Shown: in pieces, positions 22,148-35,029 of the stretch | Numbering within the stretch: the first letter of the stretch is position 1 | Layout: each line of letters opens with the position of its first letter | Made by a program: the position numbers and the translations under genes | The notes under the pieces: generated by a model | What the model was told of the DNA's origin: nothing | The model's input: the letters and a program-made list of their open reading frames with translations, nothing else | Databases searched by the model: none | Source: Solen grandis | Taxonomy: Eukaryota > Mollusca > Bivalvia > Adapedonta > Solenidae | DNA length: 64,000 bases | Assembly: GCA_021229015.1 (NCBI GenBank) | Contig: CM037792.1 | Location: 41,198,543-41,262,542, forward strand | Direction of reading: 5' to 3'

Positions 22148-24633
22148 GTGAATTTTTTAAATGTTCATTATGAGTTAAGACATTTGATACTTATTTGATT
22201 CTTAGTTTACATGACATGGACAAAAGACATCTAATGAAATAACTAAGTTATAATATTATTGCCTCTATCGTGTTTATGTAGTACTAAGAGAAAAGGCAGA
22301 TTGTCGGGGTAAAACAGTACAGTGTGCACTAATTTCTTGGTTTAATATGATGAATTACTGGGAAAAGTAAATATGTGTGCTTATCGCATTTAGACACGTT
22401 TTGGTGCAATTATAACATGGTACTTTGTAATTATAATAATATGGCTATTTTTACGACATCTTACATCAGGTAAACTCATTTGATGCAAAATGTCACACTG
22501 GTATATCTTTATAGTTTAATGTAAGCGGAGCTCTTGAATCTTTTGATTGAAAAGGCATATTTAAAATATATTTTTGATGGTTCTGCGTTTGAAGAAAATG
22601 TAAAATAAAGTAATATAAAAAGCTTCTTTTTTAAATTGATCAATTTAGCATTGACATATCTAGTGTTGTACATTAGATTATTTCTTTCAACTCATCCTTC
22701 GAACATGAATTTGACTTTTGTACCACATACGCTCTGGCAAACTCAGGGTTTTACCTAACGTAGCCATTGTTATTTATTTTTTAAAGATCCACATATATAT
22801 TATCTAATCCTATATTATATCATTTTATAAGAAAAAGGAATGGTCATATTTTTCCCCTGAAAGCAGTATTTCAAATGTATTCATTAATTCGCTATTCCGT
22901 TTATTTTATTGAGTATCATAGAAAAGAAATAAAAATCACACATCACACTAAACTGATATAGTAATTGATAAATAATTTTGAGGAGCTTTACTGAATTTCA
23001 ATTGAAGTATTTTTTACGTTATTGTTTGATTGAAAATTAAACATTATGTATCCAAACGAAGCTTTTCCGCTTACATATCATTGTTTATGCACTGCTATAC
23101 AATGTAATAGGAGGATATTCGAAAACTCCAAAATTGATATTGGACTTGTGACTCTCGCGTAAATCATACTGATCGCGAAGTTGTGAGAGATCATTTGATA
23201 TTTACTAACTTTATATTTGATCCCCTTTTGTTTTGGTTTTTTTTAACATGAATGGTTTACTGGTTTGATCCCCATCTGATTCCTCTTCTGATTTCCTGCA
23301 TATGTAGTAAGTAGCTTGTGAATGACTTGTAAATAAGTTTCAAATGGAGAGGCCCATCCTAGCAAGCAGAACAGAAAACAAACACTTATGGTGTTATTGT
23401 TGATTCAATAACGTTTTGAAAAATCGGTTCTCTGGTAGTATAATGTCACGGTTGCACATTAATGTTAAATAATGAAGGGAATAGCCAAAAAACACACCTG
23501 GTAGCAAGTGGAATAAACGACAGTTTAGTGTCGATCTATAGGTTTTGATAGCGGTGTTTTGCTGTATAACTTATATTTTTATGTTTGTGAGAATAATGGA
23601 AAATTCAGAAAAGAACAACAACTATTAGACACGCATCAGTTATTTAATCATGACTTTATGATTGACTTTAAATATTCGAAACGTTGTTTTTCTGGTATTT
23701 TTTTCTGTAATATTTCGTTGATTGGTTCCATATGTATTGAGTAGATTTTCAAATTCATTAGAACACAACGTGATTCATTCGTTAAGTTTGCAACCATTAA
23801 TGCCTTTATGTTAAAATATTTACTTCCTGTCTTTACAGTTGGCTGTTAATACTATTTAAAAATACGTAACTGTATGCTTATGGTTACTTTTCACGGCATT
23901 TTATATGATAAACCATCCATTGGTAGCTTATCAAAAATCAAGTGTTTTAGTAAATGTCTAATAACTTAATCGCTTAATACGTTAAGGATAACATTAAAAG
24001 TACATGTTTTTGTATAGACCTTTATTTTGCGTCGTTCCTTTTGTAAATCCTGCTAAAATGCCATCATGTTCATGTCTTATTTAGGTTTGGCAAAATATAC
24101 ATTAATAGCTAAAAAGTAATGCTATAAAGCAAGGAACTTATATGTTAATTACTTGTAGTTAAAAGTTTTGTCAGTAGAGTTGAGAGATGAACCGAAGTGC
24201 ATAATATCTTAATTATAATTAGACAAATTTAGGTTAAAGGGGATGTCTTAAACAAAATATACAAATATATGCACCCAGGTTTCGTTGAGTGTTATCATGA
24301 ATTGTCAAGAATGTGATATTGATGACGATTTGTCTCCCTTGCGTATTTTAGACCATGTTTTTAATATTCACAACAATAAACAATAAACGAATGGAAGCGA
24401 GTGGTTATGAACATTAACGAATATATTGCGACCATATCCAATAACTACGATTTATTAGCGAGTATTTGGGACTGTGTGATAGCAGCAATAAGATGACTAA
24501 GTATATACACACAATAGTCCAACGTGTCAGTATTAAGAGGATTAAGTAAAATAAAAATACTAGTATGTTATTGAATCATATTATATATTTAGACCACTTT
24601 TAAAGTTAAAATTAAGATATTTTTATCTTGCAG

Positions 24634-24783
24634 AATATCATTCGTGGTCCCAATGGGGTCAATGCTCTGTCACGTGTGGAACTGGTATTCAAAGTAGAAA
24701 CCGTGCGTGTGAATATAATAAAAACGTGATATGCTTTTTAGATATATTTGAAGAAAGGTCGTGTTACAAACCGGGATGCCCAG
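24634..24783 (+). CDS. TSR protein, exon 3: thrombospondin type 1 repeat 1
   Basis: A 150-bp exon between acceptor ttttatcttgcag and donor CAG|GTAAGT, phase 1 at both ends. It encodes one TSR: SWSQWGQC (WxxW, a C-mannosylation motif in this family), CSVTCGTG (CxxTCG, the POFUT2 O-fucosylation motif), RNRAC, then three further Cys ending GCPG. This gives six Cys in the group 1 pattern. TSRs are extracellular modules that bind glycosaminoglycans, matrix and receptors. The Cys3-Cys5 part is more diverged (FLDIFEE) than in the next two repeats. It is separated from exon 4 by a 5.7-kb intron. Confidence 0.85.
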
Positions 24784-27700
24784 GTAAGTGAAAGAGCAAG
24801 TTCATATTAATCATCGCTTATCAGGTTTTTCAGTTTCCCATTATTATTATTCATTATTCCCATATGTCTTTCTCCCATGCTTACCGATTCAAATCATTCG
24901 AGAAAGTCCGGATCTTTCTGGTTCTGTTACTGTAAGATTTTACTACGGAACCATTATCAAACGTGTCGCTTACCGAGACCCAATTATATACGAATTGAAT
25001 ACGACATGGGATTACATGTATGCTGCTTTGAAAAAGAATATCAGCTATGCATACATACGTAAGGTTTTCGCGAAACTAACAGTCTTGGAACTGATCAGTA
25101 GTCACAATTTACTTTAATTAATTTGATGATATACATTGAATTCATGTTCTTATTCTGTGTAAAAGTGCCAGTTAACATAACTGCATTTAATACCCAATGT
25201 TATATAACGTTTTATTTTTTAACTCTAATTTGCAAAAGGAATTAACTTTACACCCGTAAAATGATAAAAGCAAAACATGTGAATTGTCTCCCTTAATTTT
25301 TCTTTTTGCATAATTTTTATTTTTTATTTTTTTAAAGCTGCTAAAATGAAACAAGAAGAAAAGAGAGAAAAAAAAATCGATATTTTACAGAATTTGATTA
25401 CGTAGACCTCACCCTCCATCTAACCACACATACGACAAAACTCTCTAATATTCCACACAAACTGTCGGTGGTCGTTCCATTAATGTAATGGACTTTTGAA
25501 ACAACAGAATATAGAAAATCAACAAGAAACCTGTAGTGCTTGATGTCAACATACTACTGCCCCGCATGTATATGTTGGACTTATTGCGCTCGCATAAATC
25601 AATTATATGGAATCTTTATTAAACCTTTTCTAAAATCACTTTGTGTGTACATATCTCGGGATCTGAAATTTGTGGGTTTGAATCCTAATAGGGGACAAGA
25701 TCATTTATGATTTTTCAAAGCATAAAAAGATGGTCTAATCCAAAATTGTCAAGAAGGTTTATTCAGAGACATAAAGAATGTAGTTTAAGCTAATCAAGAT
25801 TTTCTGATTTGGTTTCTAAAGGCAATAAATAGAAATGAAAATATCGATTCTGATACCAACGGACAAAGTGATCCCATGCGTTTCGCATGCGACACAGGCA
25901 TAATAAGAATAATAATAAAAAAATTGAATCAGCTTAAGTACATTAAGTACTTACCGGGAATCTGAAATTCAATATTAAGCAGCTAATTCACAGATGGTAA
26001 TAATTTTTTGACTAGGAATTTTATTAATAACTATATGTGTGTATTACGTCAATCATACCCATCTACAGACGCATGATCACCGAATACAACAATCCATGTG
26101 TGTAAAAATGGGTCGTTCCTCCATCTTTCATGCATCTTCATCACTGGCAATAGCGTTACGAACGGTTTATAAATTAAATTTAGAATTATAAAACCTATAT
26201 TTAAATATTCTATTTTCGTGTGCCGTCACATGACTGGACTGATTACATTTACTTTCCGCGCCTGCGCTTAATCTACATGCTGAACTTATTAATTTTCTTA
26301 CCGAAACTGGTAAAGATGCCACTTTCTGGAACGTGTCACGTGGTACCGCAAGCACCTACCATGGAGATACCGTATTCTATATTTAACATATTTGAAGTGC
26401 CCAGAAGTGGGCATTTACGAACATACCTACACTTGCCAAGTTTACTTGTCAGGAACCAACGACTTCACCATTCTTCATTTCAACCGATCATCTGTGAACA
26501 AGCTGCTTTGATATAGACCCAAAGCTTATTAGGAGACTTCATATCTAAGATAATCAAATAAAATATATGAAAAAATTACCCCTGGCTTGATTTATTTTAG
26601 TATTTAATCACAAATAAAAAGAAACTTAATGTGTATTTTCAATTCTCACAAGGGTGGATTAAAGCCAAACAACAACGGAAACGTCATTTACTCTTATCAT
26701 ACAGATAAATTGTTATACAATATTCAAAATACTCTTAAAGAGATTAGTAATATTTATTCTATTTTATTACGCAACTGTTCACTTTAAACAATTATGAAGT
26801 ATTTCGAGGAAAATTTAACCAACTTTTACCCAGTAAATTTTGATTTCAGTTCAGTATTCCAATACCTTTACAAGAACAGAACAAAACTACCCTATTATAA
26901 GTATGGTCATACCCCAGTTAGTCAACCTTTATTATGATGGTGATCTTAACATCTTGCGTATTTAACTTTGTAAAATGATTTAATTTGTTCAACAAACTGA
27001 GACCACAGGAAATAAAACTTATCATATGTAACTATTTTAAATACTTTAGAGGTCTATTTGATCATTATTTAGCTGATATAAGTATTTATTTTTGCAAGTC
27101 ACATTTGTAACTGCTATTGATTTTATGAATTAAGTATATTTGTTATATTTGTGTATATGGTTTAATATCGGCATCTAGAGTGGCTGAAAACGTACATGAT
27201 CAAACACACATATTAATGGATTTAATTTTTTGGTCTTGTGTCCAATTTTATATGTAAAAATATACTACTCTTTGCTAAGCACCAATAATATACTCAACAA
27301 AAATATTTATTTCATTCTTTAAAAGTATTATGTGTGTACTAAAATGGACAATTGCATTATCAAAATATAAAATTATAAGGTAATGAGTCTATAAAATATT
27401 TATTTCATGTTTTTGATAATAAGGTAATTTAATTGATTAGACAAAGAGGGTCTAAATCTAAATTCACAAATGACAAGTCACAATTTCACACCGCCGTTTC
27501 AAATTAAAAAAAAATTAAGCGCTATAGTTTACAAGGCAGTGTTGAATGTTTAATAAGTGAATGTTAAGGCTTTGAAAATTATATGAATAATGTTTTTATT
27601 TTTTCTGGTTGATTATCTTTTTGGAAATCTCGAAATGGAGATTTTTGATTTTAATAAATCTGCATTAAATAAAAGGTTAGGGTATGAAAAGGATGGTTGA

Positions 27701-28070
27701 GGAATTTCAGACCGAATGGCATTTATGACAAATGTTATGGCAATTTCAAATTCGAGACCAATTTCACAATGATTCGTGAAATGTGGTGATTAGCAAACTC
27801 TAATCAGTATATATATATGCGACACTTAAATCGAAGAATCGAACAGTATATATTTAGGCGACACAAAAAATGATGAGTCATTTCATTAAATAAGACCAAT
27901 AGCAGTTAAGTAATCAATTGATATTAAAATATGTCGATTGATATATGGTAAAGTTTACAGATATATGGTAAAGTTTACATGTTTACATTTGTAAGGAATA
28001 TGTTAAGGCATCATTTCAAAAGTTGTATTTATAGTAAAAACATAAAGCATTTTTTCCTTTAATTAATCTA

Positions 28071-28377
28071 TGACCGTCCTTAGTGGCCAAGTGGTAAGAG
28101 CGTCCGCCTCGGGAGCGGAAGGTCATGGGTTCAATCTCCGGCCGCGATATGCCAAAGTCGTAAAAATGGTACTTTTATAACCCCTTGCTTTGCGCCCAGC
28201 ATATAAGGGTAGTGCAAGACAGGCTGACCCGGTGTCAGGATAATGTGGCTGGATGTGATATCATGCCACAAGTCTACGGCGTGATACTGCAGTGTGACAG
28301 CACTATATCTGACTCCAGTAGAAATCGTCTCCAATGACTGAAATACTGTCGTTTTGACGTTAAACCCAACAAACATT
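28071..28377 (+). mobile_element. tRNA-derived SINE, family 2, tRNA-Pro-like head
   Basis: The head keeps a tRNA-like fold: A-box 'tagtggccaagtggtaaga', an anticodon arm TCCGC-CTCGGGA-GCGGA whose loop would read CGG (proline), and a B box within 'gggttcaatctcc'. A central domain follows, with 'gtgtcaggataatgtggctg' and 'atgccacaagtctacggcgt', then a 3' part 'gaaatactgtcgttttgacg' and 'aaacccaacaaaca'. Fragments or relatives occur at 1-160, 2041-2115, 50790-50915 and 55110-55662 (-). The SINE body and lack of tRNA-gene spacing argue against a functional tRNA. Confidence 0.75.
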
Positions 28378-29249
28378 ATAAATCAATGTCATATATGATA
28401 TATTTACATATTCACCAATACTCATTCATTGCATTTAATTTTTTAGATAATCCCATTGATAGTCAGTTTTACTGCTTTTTAGACAAACATTATTTCACAT
28501 TTCTTTCAGAAATTGACAAAGACACATTTCTCAGAGAAAGTTAGTTTCAACTGCCCCGCAAACTATGATTATCAAGAATAAGACAATGTGTTGTCAGCCC
28601 TCTCGTGTTTCGCACCCACCTCAAAAATAAACCAGTTTCCTAAAGCTGAAATTCAATTCATCAGCTGGAACATAAAAATCCGTGATAATAAAAACGTGGT
28701 TGTTGTTAACAAAGGAAGCTTTTTGAAATTGTACATGAGTCTGTGGCAATTCCCGACATGTATCTATCATACACACTCTGATAAAACTGTCAGGATAATT
28801 GTACTTAATCTATAGATTAATATAAATATAATATTAATATATACTATGATATTAATATATAATATAATATTAATATAATTGAATTTGAAATTAGATCGAT
28901 ATGACTGACTGTCTTGGGAACTTGTTTAAAATTCGATCAGCTACAGTTCCTAAAATGTTGTTTTTATTGCTTAGATTCACTAAAACGTCATACGTCAAAT
29001 GACATCAAAATTAAAAAAAAATCATCCAGATGTACATAATGTCAAACGTTCACATTTCTAGCACGCCATTATTGAGCCATCTGAAGACAATGGTTCGAAA
29101 ATCACATCCTAAATTACACCGTCTATGCAAATTTAAGGCAAGTTCGTCTTAAACTAACAGCTGTAGAGCACAAAAGCAGGTGACATCGAATGAAGTAAAT
29201 AATTATGAATTCCATACAAAGTAGATTTGCATTATGTTAAAATTTCACA

Positions 29250-30070
29250 TACCTTACAAGCGAGGGGTTCGAGGTCCAAACTTGGTCTGCGTATTTGTTC
29301 CATATGGTTATGCAACGACTAATTAGTAATCTTTGTGAGTGTGAAATGTGTTTAAGCAGCCCACTATCTTCATCTGTATAGCATTCGTCCAAAGTACTAC
29401 CATGTGAATTTAAGGATACCTTTCAAATTGGCGAGTGAGAATGCAATGGTCTCTAAGTAACCGCTTTCTACTAGAGATCTGTGTGTGAGGTCAAGGTAGC
29501 TGATCCATCCTGTAAGCGAATGGTCTGGGATTCAAGACTCGGTCATACTGCACATCTACTTACCTGATCATTTGGCTCTTATAGTATATGTTGACATCGA
29601 ATTCGTCAAGAATATAGAAACCTATCTTGTGAGCTAAGGAGTAGGAGATAAATGTCTTTAAATAACTAATACACAACAAATAGTATTGAACAAAAATTCG
29701 ACCCTTTCCACTGTCATCTATCTCTTGACATAGGTCTTAATTTTAAGTATATTTTCAAATCGAAAGCTGAGCAATTGGTTTGAATCGCCTGGTCGTGCTG
29801 TATACAACCATAGGAGTTGATACACAGTGTGTCTCATTAATTGCTAGGCTGGTGTTGAGCATAACTGAGGTAGTTAGAAAGTTTAGCTTGATACAAGCCA
29901 ACGCTGAGCTTGTGCGTACTCAACCACGGGTTTGAGACCGGTTTTGTTTCATATATTGCTGAGCGGTAGCGAATGTTGTACGAGCTTCTGTCTGGGCTTT
30001 AACATTGCTCAAGCATAGGTCATGTTTGGTACTCTCAGTCATTTGAAGCTGGGCTGGTAAAGTTAAAGTT
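29250..30070 (+). repeat. Degenerate tRNA-like/SINE remnants
   Basis: Several B-box-like phrases recur ('gaggggttcgaggtcc' near 29262, 'tgggattcaagactcgg' near 29527, 'cgggtttgagaccggttttg' near 29926). Each is followed by similar 'catat-ttgct/gtt' text. They look like three old copies of one element. Boundaries and family are unclear. Confidence 0.3.
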
Positions 30071-30466
30071 AGCTGTCTCAAACACAGGATAAATTCCTCC
30101 TATTTGTACTTTTTTGATTTACTGTTCTGCAATATGATTCATAATTTTTAAAGTAATTAGATTTGAAGTCCGATATTTACCGTGTTGTTTTATCTAATCA
30201 TTGATAAGGTGGTCCCCCAAAATACCAAGTTTATCTTCTGCACGTTACAGTATTTTTTACTATGTTGCCAGAATTATAAGACACAACTATTAGGTTATTT
30301 GCTAAGAAAGAAGGAGTGTATAGAAAATGCTTTTAAAACAAAATAGTCTGTTTGTCCGAAATAAACTGTTTCAGTAAATAAAATCACTACTTTTAGTGGG
30401 TCATCTTATATTTTAGAAAACGTTTTTTTTTTAAAAAAAATCATTTGATTGTATTTTATCATAAAG

Positions 30467-30625
30467 ACAGAGACTTATCGCAATGGTCCAGATGGAGCCA
30501 ATGCTCTGTCACGTGTGGAACCGCAGTTCGGACAAAATCACGGATATGCATGAATTCCAATGATGATACCTACTGTAAAGGTGACACGTCGAAAATAAGG
30601 AATTGTAACTTGAACGAATGCCCAG
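30467..30625 (+). CDS. TSR protein, exon 4: thrombospondin type 1 repeat 2
   Basis: A 159-bp exon between acceptor ttatcataaag and donor CAG|GTAAGT, phase 1-1, 53 codons. It starts DRDLSQWSRWSQC and continues CSVTCGTA, KSRIC, TYC, RNC, ECPG: six Cys, WxxW and a CxxTCG fucosylation motif. The basic SRWSQ/RTKSR residues suit the layered W-R core of TSR folds. The exon and its flanking intron sequence closely resemble those of exon 5, so the two arose by tandem exon duplication. An in-frame ATG just upstream lies in the intron and is not used. Confidence 0.88.
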
Positions 30626-31920
30626 GTAAGTGACATTACAGCTGCGTATTGTATATCGGTTATCACCTTTTTCCGTTTCCCGTGGATCACTAATAAAAGT
30701 CAAGTTGTGTTAGATAAAATTTGGGTAAAAACGTTAAAATAACCACGAGGACTATAAACTAACATATATCGTAAACGTAAGTCACCATAAGGTGATATAT
30801 CAAATTTTGAACTATCGTAAAATAATTCGATAAACTTGTGTGGATAGTCTCCTTTATGCACTTTACTGTTTTTGTAATATATGATAGGTCATAGGTCATG
30901 TAAGAAAACATAGTTTGGTATATTACATTATAGCATTGATCTGTGCACTTTTAAAACCATTGTGTCGATTTGTACCATACAACTACGAAATAAGTGAATG
31001 AACAATTTTTTTCTTAAGTCAGAAAGTAATTTTTATCAAATTGCCAATATATATTATTATGCATAAGTGTCTCGTTAAATTTAATGGCTTGGACCTCAAG
31101 TTGAATATATATAATTCACATCTATAACACCATAATAGCTAACTCATAGATATTAATATGCACCTGCCTAACAGAGGGATATGAAACATTGCATATTCAT
31201 ACTTGACATATAACTATGTCACACAATTTGTGCCTACTGACACATACCTTGTCCTCTTACAAATGTCTTGTCTTCTTTTTAAACACTTATTCAAACATGA
31301 ATATGATCTTTCTACCTAAGTTCTCCTTTTCCATTTCCACAGTCATAGCTGCTCATTTTCCCATTTCATCCTTTGGGTCAATGCCCCATATTTTGCACAA
31401 TATAAACTATTTACTATGTTGATGCAATTGTAAGACGCATAACTCAATTCAATACGTATATTCAATGTATTGAAATATTTATTACACATATAAGTACGAT
31501 GATATTTTAATGGACTAATATCATGTCAGTGATTTATCCGTCATTAATCTATGATTCCTCTTTATTTACGTACATATTTCGTTAAACATATGCTTTGACC
31601 GGTCGCCTTTAATAAGAACAAGTACATATGATGACGTCTATTTTCTATAACGATTTCATGTTTATGTTAATAGTGCATCAAATTTCAATGATAAACTTAT
31701 ACATTTATTTGCTACATTCATGATGGAAACCTTTTATAACCCTTTTTCTTAGTATGCGAAATCTCATAGGTAGAGATCTTGTTTAGAGGATAAATTAAGA
31801 ATAATGATTTTAACGCACAATTGTACGTTTGTCCAAATAAAGTCGTTTAAGGTTATTAAACCACTACTATAGTTATGTAGTTATTTAATTATCTTATTTT
31901 GACTGTATTTTGTTATAAAG

Positions 31921-32079
31921 ACAGAGACTTATCGCAATGGTCTGAATGGAGCCAATGCCCTGTCTCCTGTGGAACCGGTATTCAGACAAGTTCACGGACC
32001 TGTACGACTCCCAATTATGATACCTTCTGTAAAGGTGCGACATCTAAAAATCAGACATGTAACACACATGGATGCCCAG
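31921..32079 (+). CDS. TSR protein, exon 5: thrombospondin type 1 repeat 3
   Basis: A 159-bp exon between acceptor tttgttataaag and donor CAG|GTAAGT, phase 1-1. It encodes DRDLSQWSEWSQC, then CPVSCGTG (CxxSCG, still a fucosylation match), SSRTC, TFC, QTC, GCPG: six Cys. The first eight residues are identical to exon 4. One N-glycosylation sequon (NQT) lies before Cys5. The donor in frame implies at least one more exon downstream, but none is recognisable up to 64 kb on this strand. It may lie in the gap or outside the window, or be a non-TSR exon that I cannot identify. Confidence 0.88.
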
Positions 32080-32129
32080 GTAAGTGACATTACAAATGCA
32101 AATTGTATATTATAATATTTTTTTTCCAA

Positions 32130-33714
32130 CATCTTTATTCCCTTTTTTCCATATTTATCGATTCCATACGGGATTGTTCACATATATCGGTTCTATCAAT
32201 GGCAGGAATATATTTAGGATAACCCGTCATAAAACGACATAAGTTACTCAACTAAAAACGTGTTACTTAGCAATCCCCTACAATATACTTGCATACGACA
32301 AGGGTTTGTATGGATATTACTACATGTATCTAAAAGAATACTAGCTATGTCAACCGACCACCTTCAAAATAAAACTTGATATAAACATTCTTGATAATTC
32401 TTTAGAATACTTAGTGACATGAAACTTCTTTTTGAAGAAAACAGTGAATATTATGGATACATTAAACATATAGTTACTTTGTTATTCACGTGTCTCTCGA
32501 GGTTCGAACGTTCAGCATACATGCATAGTTTAGATTGGTCTTATTTATTAAGGCACTGGCTAAATATGAATTTAATAAAATCGTTATATTTTGATTGACG
32601 TCTTGACGTGTTAAGCAAGCCACTATTAAACAAAAGTTTTATCACTGAAGATCTTGGTATACAGGTTGTGATTTAAACACGTATATAAGGAATTAACATG
32701 GTTTATATGCCAAATTCTAGCCTCTCTAACGATATGCAGAGTACATGGTAAATTAGAATTTATGTAAATCATTTATATATAGCAGCTCTGCATTTTGTTT
32801 ATTCTTCAAACTGCCACGAAGACGCTTAAATATGCTGTTTTAATATTTATATGTTCAATGCTCCGCATAAATTTAGCGATTTATTTTATGAAAGACGCGG
32901 AAGAATGCTTAATGCAAAAGAGACAATGTGTACACTTTCAGCATATAAAGAAAGTTGGGCCTAGTAGGCTTCCTTTTATAACACCAATTTCTCATCATAG
33001 TATAGCAGATGTAATGTTATAAAGAGGCTAAAATAGTAGATGGTAACATTGCGTATGGACAATATTTTTGATCAGGTTTGAAAAAGTTTGCAAAGCAGAA
33101 AGACTTATCATCTCTCGAAACAAACCAAATTTAGTTCTACTTATTAATACGGCTTACCGCAAACTTGAGGAAAACGTAATGGGTTTGTTGTGCTTCTTCT
33201 TTTTCTTCTTTCTTCTTATACTTATCTTTTATTTGTGTAAGGTATTTCACATAGTTATTCTTAAGATATCTGCTTCAAATTCACATCAAATATGTATCGT
33301 AAAGTAATCCATCGAAAGTTTTGGTGGATGTCATTTAACGTCAAAAGAGCTAAAAAACAAAATTAAAAAAAGTAAGCCACTAGATGGCGCCCACATTCTT
33401 TTTAAATTTCAGGTTGATAAAGTACCGTCTGCAAATTAGCATATGTTTCGGAATTTTGTTTTATTACGTGGCTATGACGTCACTGACAGAGTAAAATATC
33501 TTTTTTAAGTTTGTTTGCGCTTTAGTATCATGGATTTCGAGGCAAACGTAATAAAAAGCGAAACAGTATTTAAATAAAATTCAAATGGTACATACTGCCA
33601 AGAATTCTTGTTGAGTTCTCTGCTTATGACATCATTAAATTTTAGTAAGAATTAAAAATAAAATCAACGGTTCAACTTTTAAAATTCAAATTTTCATTGT
33701 TATTATATACTTAT
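32130..33714. other. Non-coding, possible continuing intron
   Basis: No exon with both splice sites and a recognisable domain was found. A frame at 33068-33307 has a poly-Phe/Leu run from a (TTC)n tract and is not credible as a membrane exon. The phrase 'gccactagatggcgcc' at 33377 looks like the edge of an unknown repeat. Confidence 0.5.
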
Positions 33715-34266
33715 ACTTCAGTCACATATGCCACGGTGGCATTAGGATTTTCTAAGGTCACATCCTATAGCAGTCACATACGTTAGGGTAGCCGCACGAC
33801 GTATTTAAAATTAAAACCGACAAAAATCCTGCGGCTTCTCTACGGTATTTAAAGTGATGACGCACGATCGCCGTACAGGCAGGCGTAGGGTGACCGTACT
33901 TTTGTAACGCGACGCCCATTGAAATTTTGTTCTCCGCATAGGTCAAATGGAAACTTAGGTCAAATGAAAACTAAGGGCAGCTGTACGGTAAACGCATGGC
34001 CACCGTGCGCTCGACGTATGATCAACGTGAATCGCTTTACGGTATGGCTACGTGTCGAATTGCTACGGCGACCAAAGAAATGAAAAAAAAAATGTTATAA
34101 ATCCGCTTTAAAATTCTACGGCGAGACCTTCGGCCTGCAAAATATAGGGAAAACGTCCCAGGGAGACCGTACGGTCATCGAAATTTCTGCGGTCGTCTCA
34201 GGTATTTCTCGATGTAGATGGCGTACGGTCGCCGTATCCTCGTCGTAGAGCAAATGCGACTGAGGT
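33715..34266. mobile_element. Short TIR element, about 0.55 kb
   Basis: Inverted ends of 17 bp with three mismatches: left ACTTCAGTCACATATGC; right, read inverted, ACCTCAGTCGCATTTGC. The interior is strikingly CpG-rich, with many 'tacggtcgccgta'-type palindromic motifs, in contrast to its AT-rich surroundings. No coding frame. A clear target duplication was not found, so the superfamily is open. Confidence 0.5.
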
Positions 34267-35029
34267 CTTAAGTATGCATAATTTCAGAGAATTACGTCGT
34301 AAAATATGCATTGATGTCTTTTCGAGATATATTTAATCATTAAAAAAGTTTCCACTCTCGCGCAATCTTTTAAGCAATTTTTATTAGCTATACCGTATTG
34401 ATAGCGTATCATCTGAAGTAGTACATATTTTTTTGTGAATCTGATTAAGTTCTGTGGTTATGACGTGAATAGTATCGTAAAAGTCAATCCCTAGAGGCTT
34501 GATAGCGCTCTAGCCTCATGTTTTTCAAGGCAATCTCAATTACATTTTCAACTTTAACATATTTTTAAATATTAGGACGCATATTAGGAGTTTGTCTTGA
34601 GTCATGTTGTTCAGATGCCAAAGATATATAAGAAATAATTATTTAAAAAATCGTACAAAATTGAGAGTTTAACTTATAAATTTAAATTTGCAGGTTTGTC
34701 TCATCTTACAAGCCAAACTTCTGAATTATTTTACTAATTATGTCATCGAATATGGTGAATTTCTTATTTTTGTTGAATATCTGATAAAGAATCAGAAAAA
34801 TGTTAAATCGCAATTAAGCACCATTTTTTTTTAGCAAATCTGAAGTGTTAGTCAGCGGATTAGGTGCATTCCTATGAAACTTTGATCACTTGGTTATGAC
34901 GTCATTGAAGATAATAGGGTATTAATATAAAGGTATTCGCGTAGTAGCATCATGGATTTCGAGCCAATCTTTTTTTTATTTTAGCACGTGGTTATGACGT
35001 CATGGATATTAAAGTAAGAACTAGATTTC

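Larger units (their letters stand above)
24784..30466 (+). other. Long intron between TSR exons 1 and 2
   Basis: AT-rich, with a SINE at 28071-28377, a simple AT-palindromic stretch at 28815-28880 and degenerate SINE-like remnants at 29250-30070. No further TSR exon (no WxxW..CSxTCG pattern) was found. A 110-codon open frame directly after the donor (24788-25117) has no domain and is probably intron read-through. A less AT-rich patch at 26200-26500 is open on both strands but has no recognisable product. Confidence 0.6.
30255..32130 (+). repeat. Tandem duplication of a TSR exon with intron flanks
   Basis: Upstream of each exon are 'tactatgttg', 'aattataagac'/'aattgtaagac', 'gtttgtcc-aaataaa' and 'cactact'. 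Downstream of each is 'gtaagtgacattaca' plus similar text for tens of bases. The second unit carries about 300 bp extra before its exon. So the duplicated unit was exon plus flanking intron, not a retrocopy. Confidence 0.65.

Noticed and set aside
24788..25117. 110-codon frame as an extra coding exon after TSR 1
   Set aside because: It follows a consensus donor directly, has no acceptor before it, and shows no TSR or other domain.
26167..26516. Overlapping open frames on both strands
   Set aside because: No domain, no splice borders, and both strands open at once, as expected from a GC-richer repeat or chance.
28071..28145. Functional tRNA-Pro gene
   Set aside because: The head folds roughly like a tRNA, but it continues into a SINE body found elsewhere in the window and has no terminator at the tRNA 3' end.
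28510..28815. Possible exon after acceptor 'tttctttcag' at 28510
   Set aside because: The frame from the acceptor stops after about 24 codons and the longer frame starts later in another phase without splice support.
33068..33307. Membrane-spanning exon of the TSR gene
   Set aside because: The hydrophobic run comes from a (TTC)n simple repeat and there are no matching splice sites.
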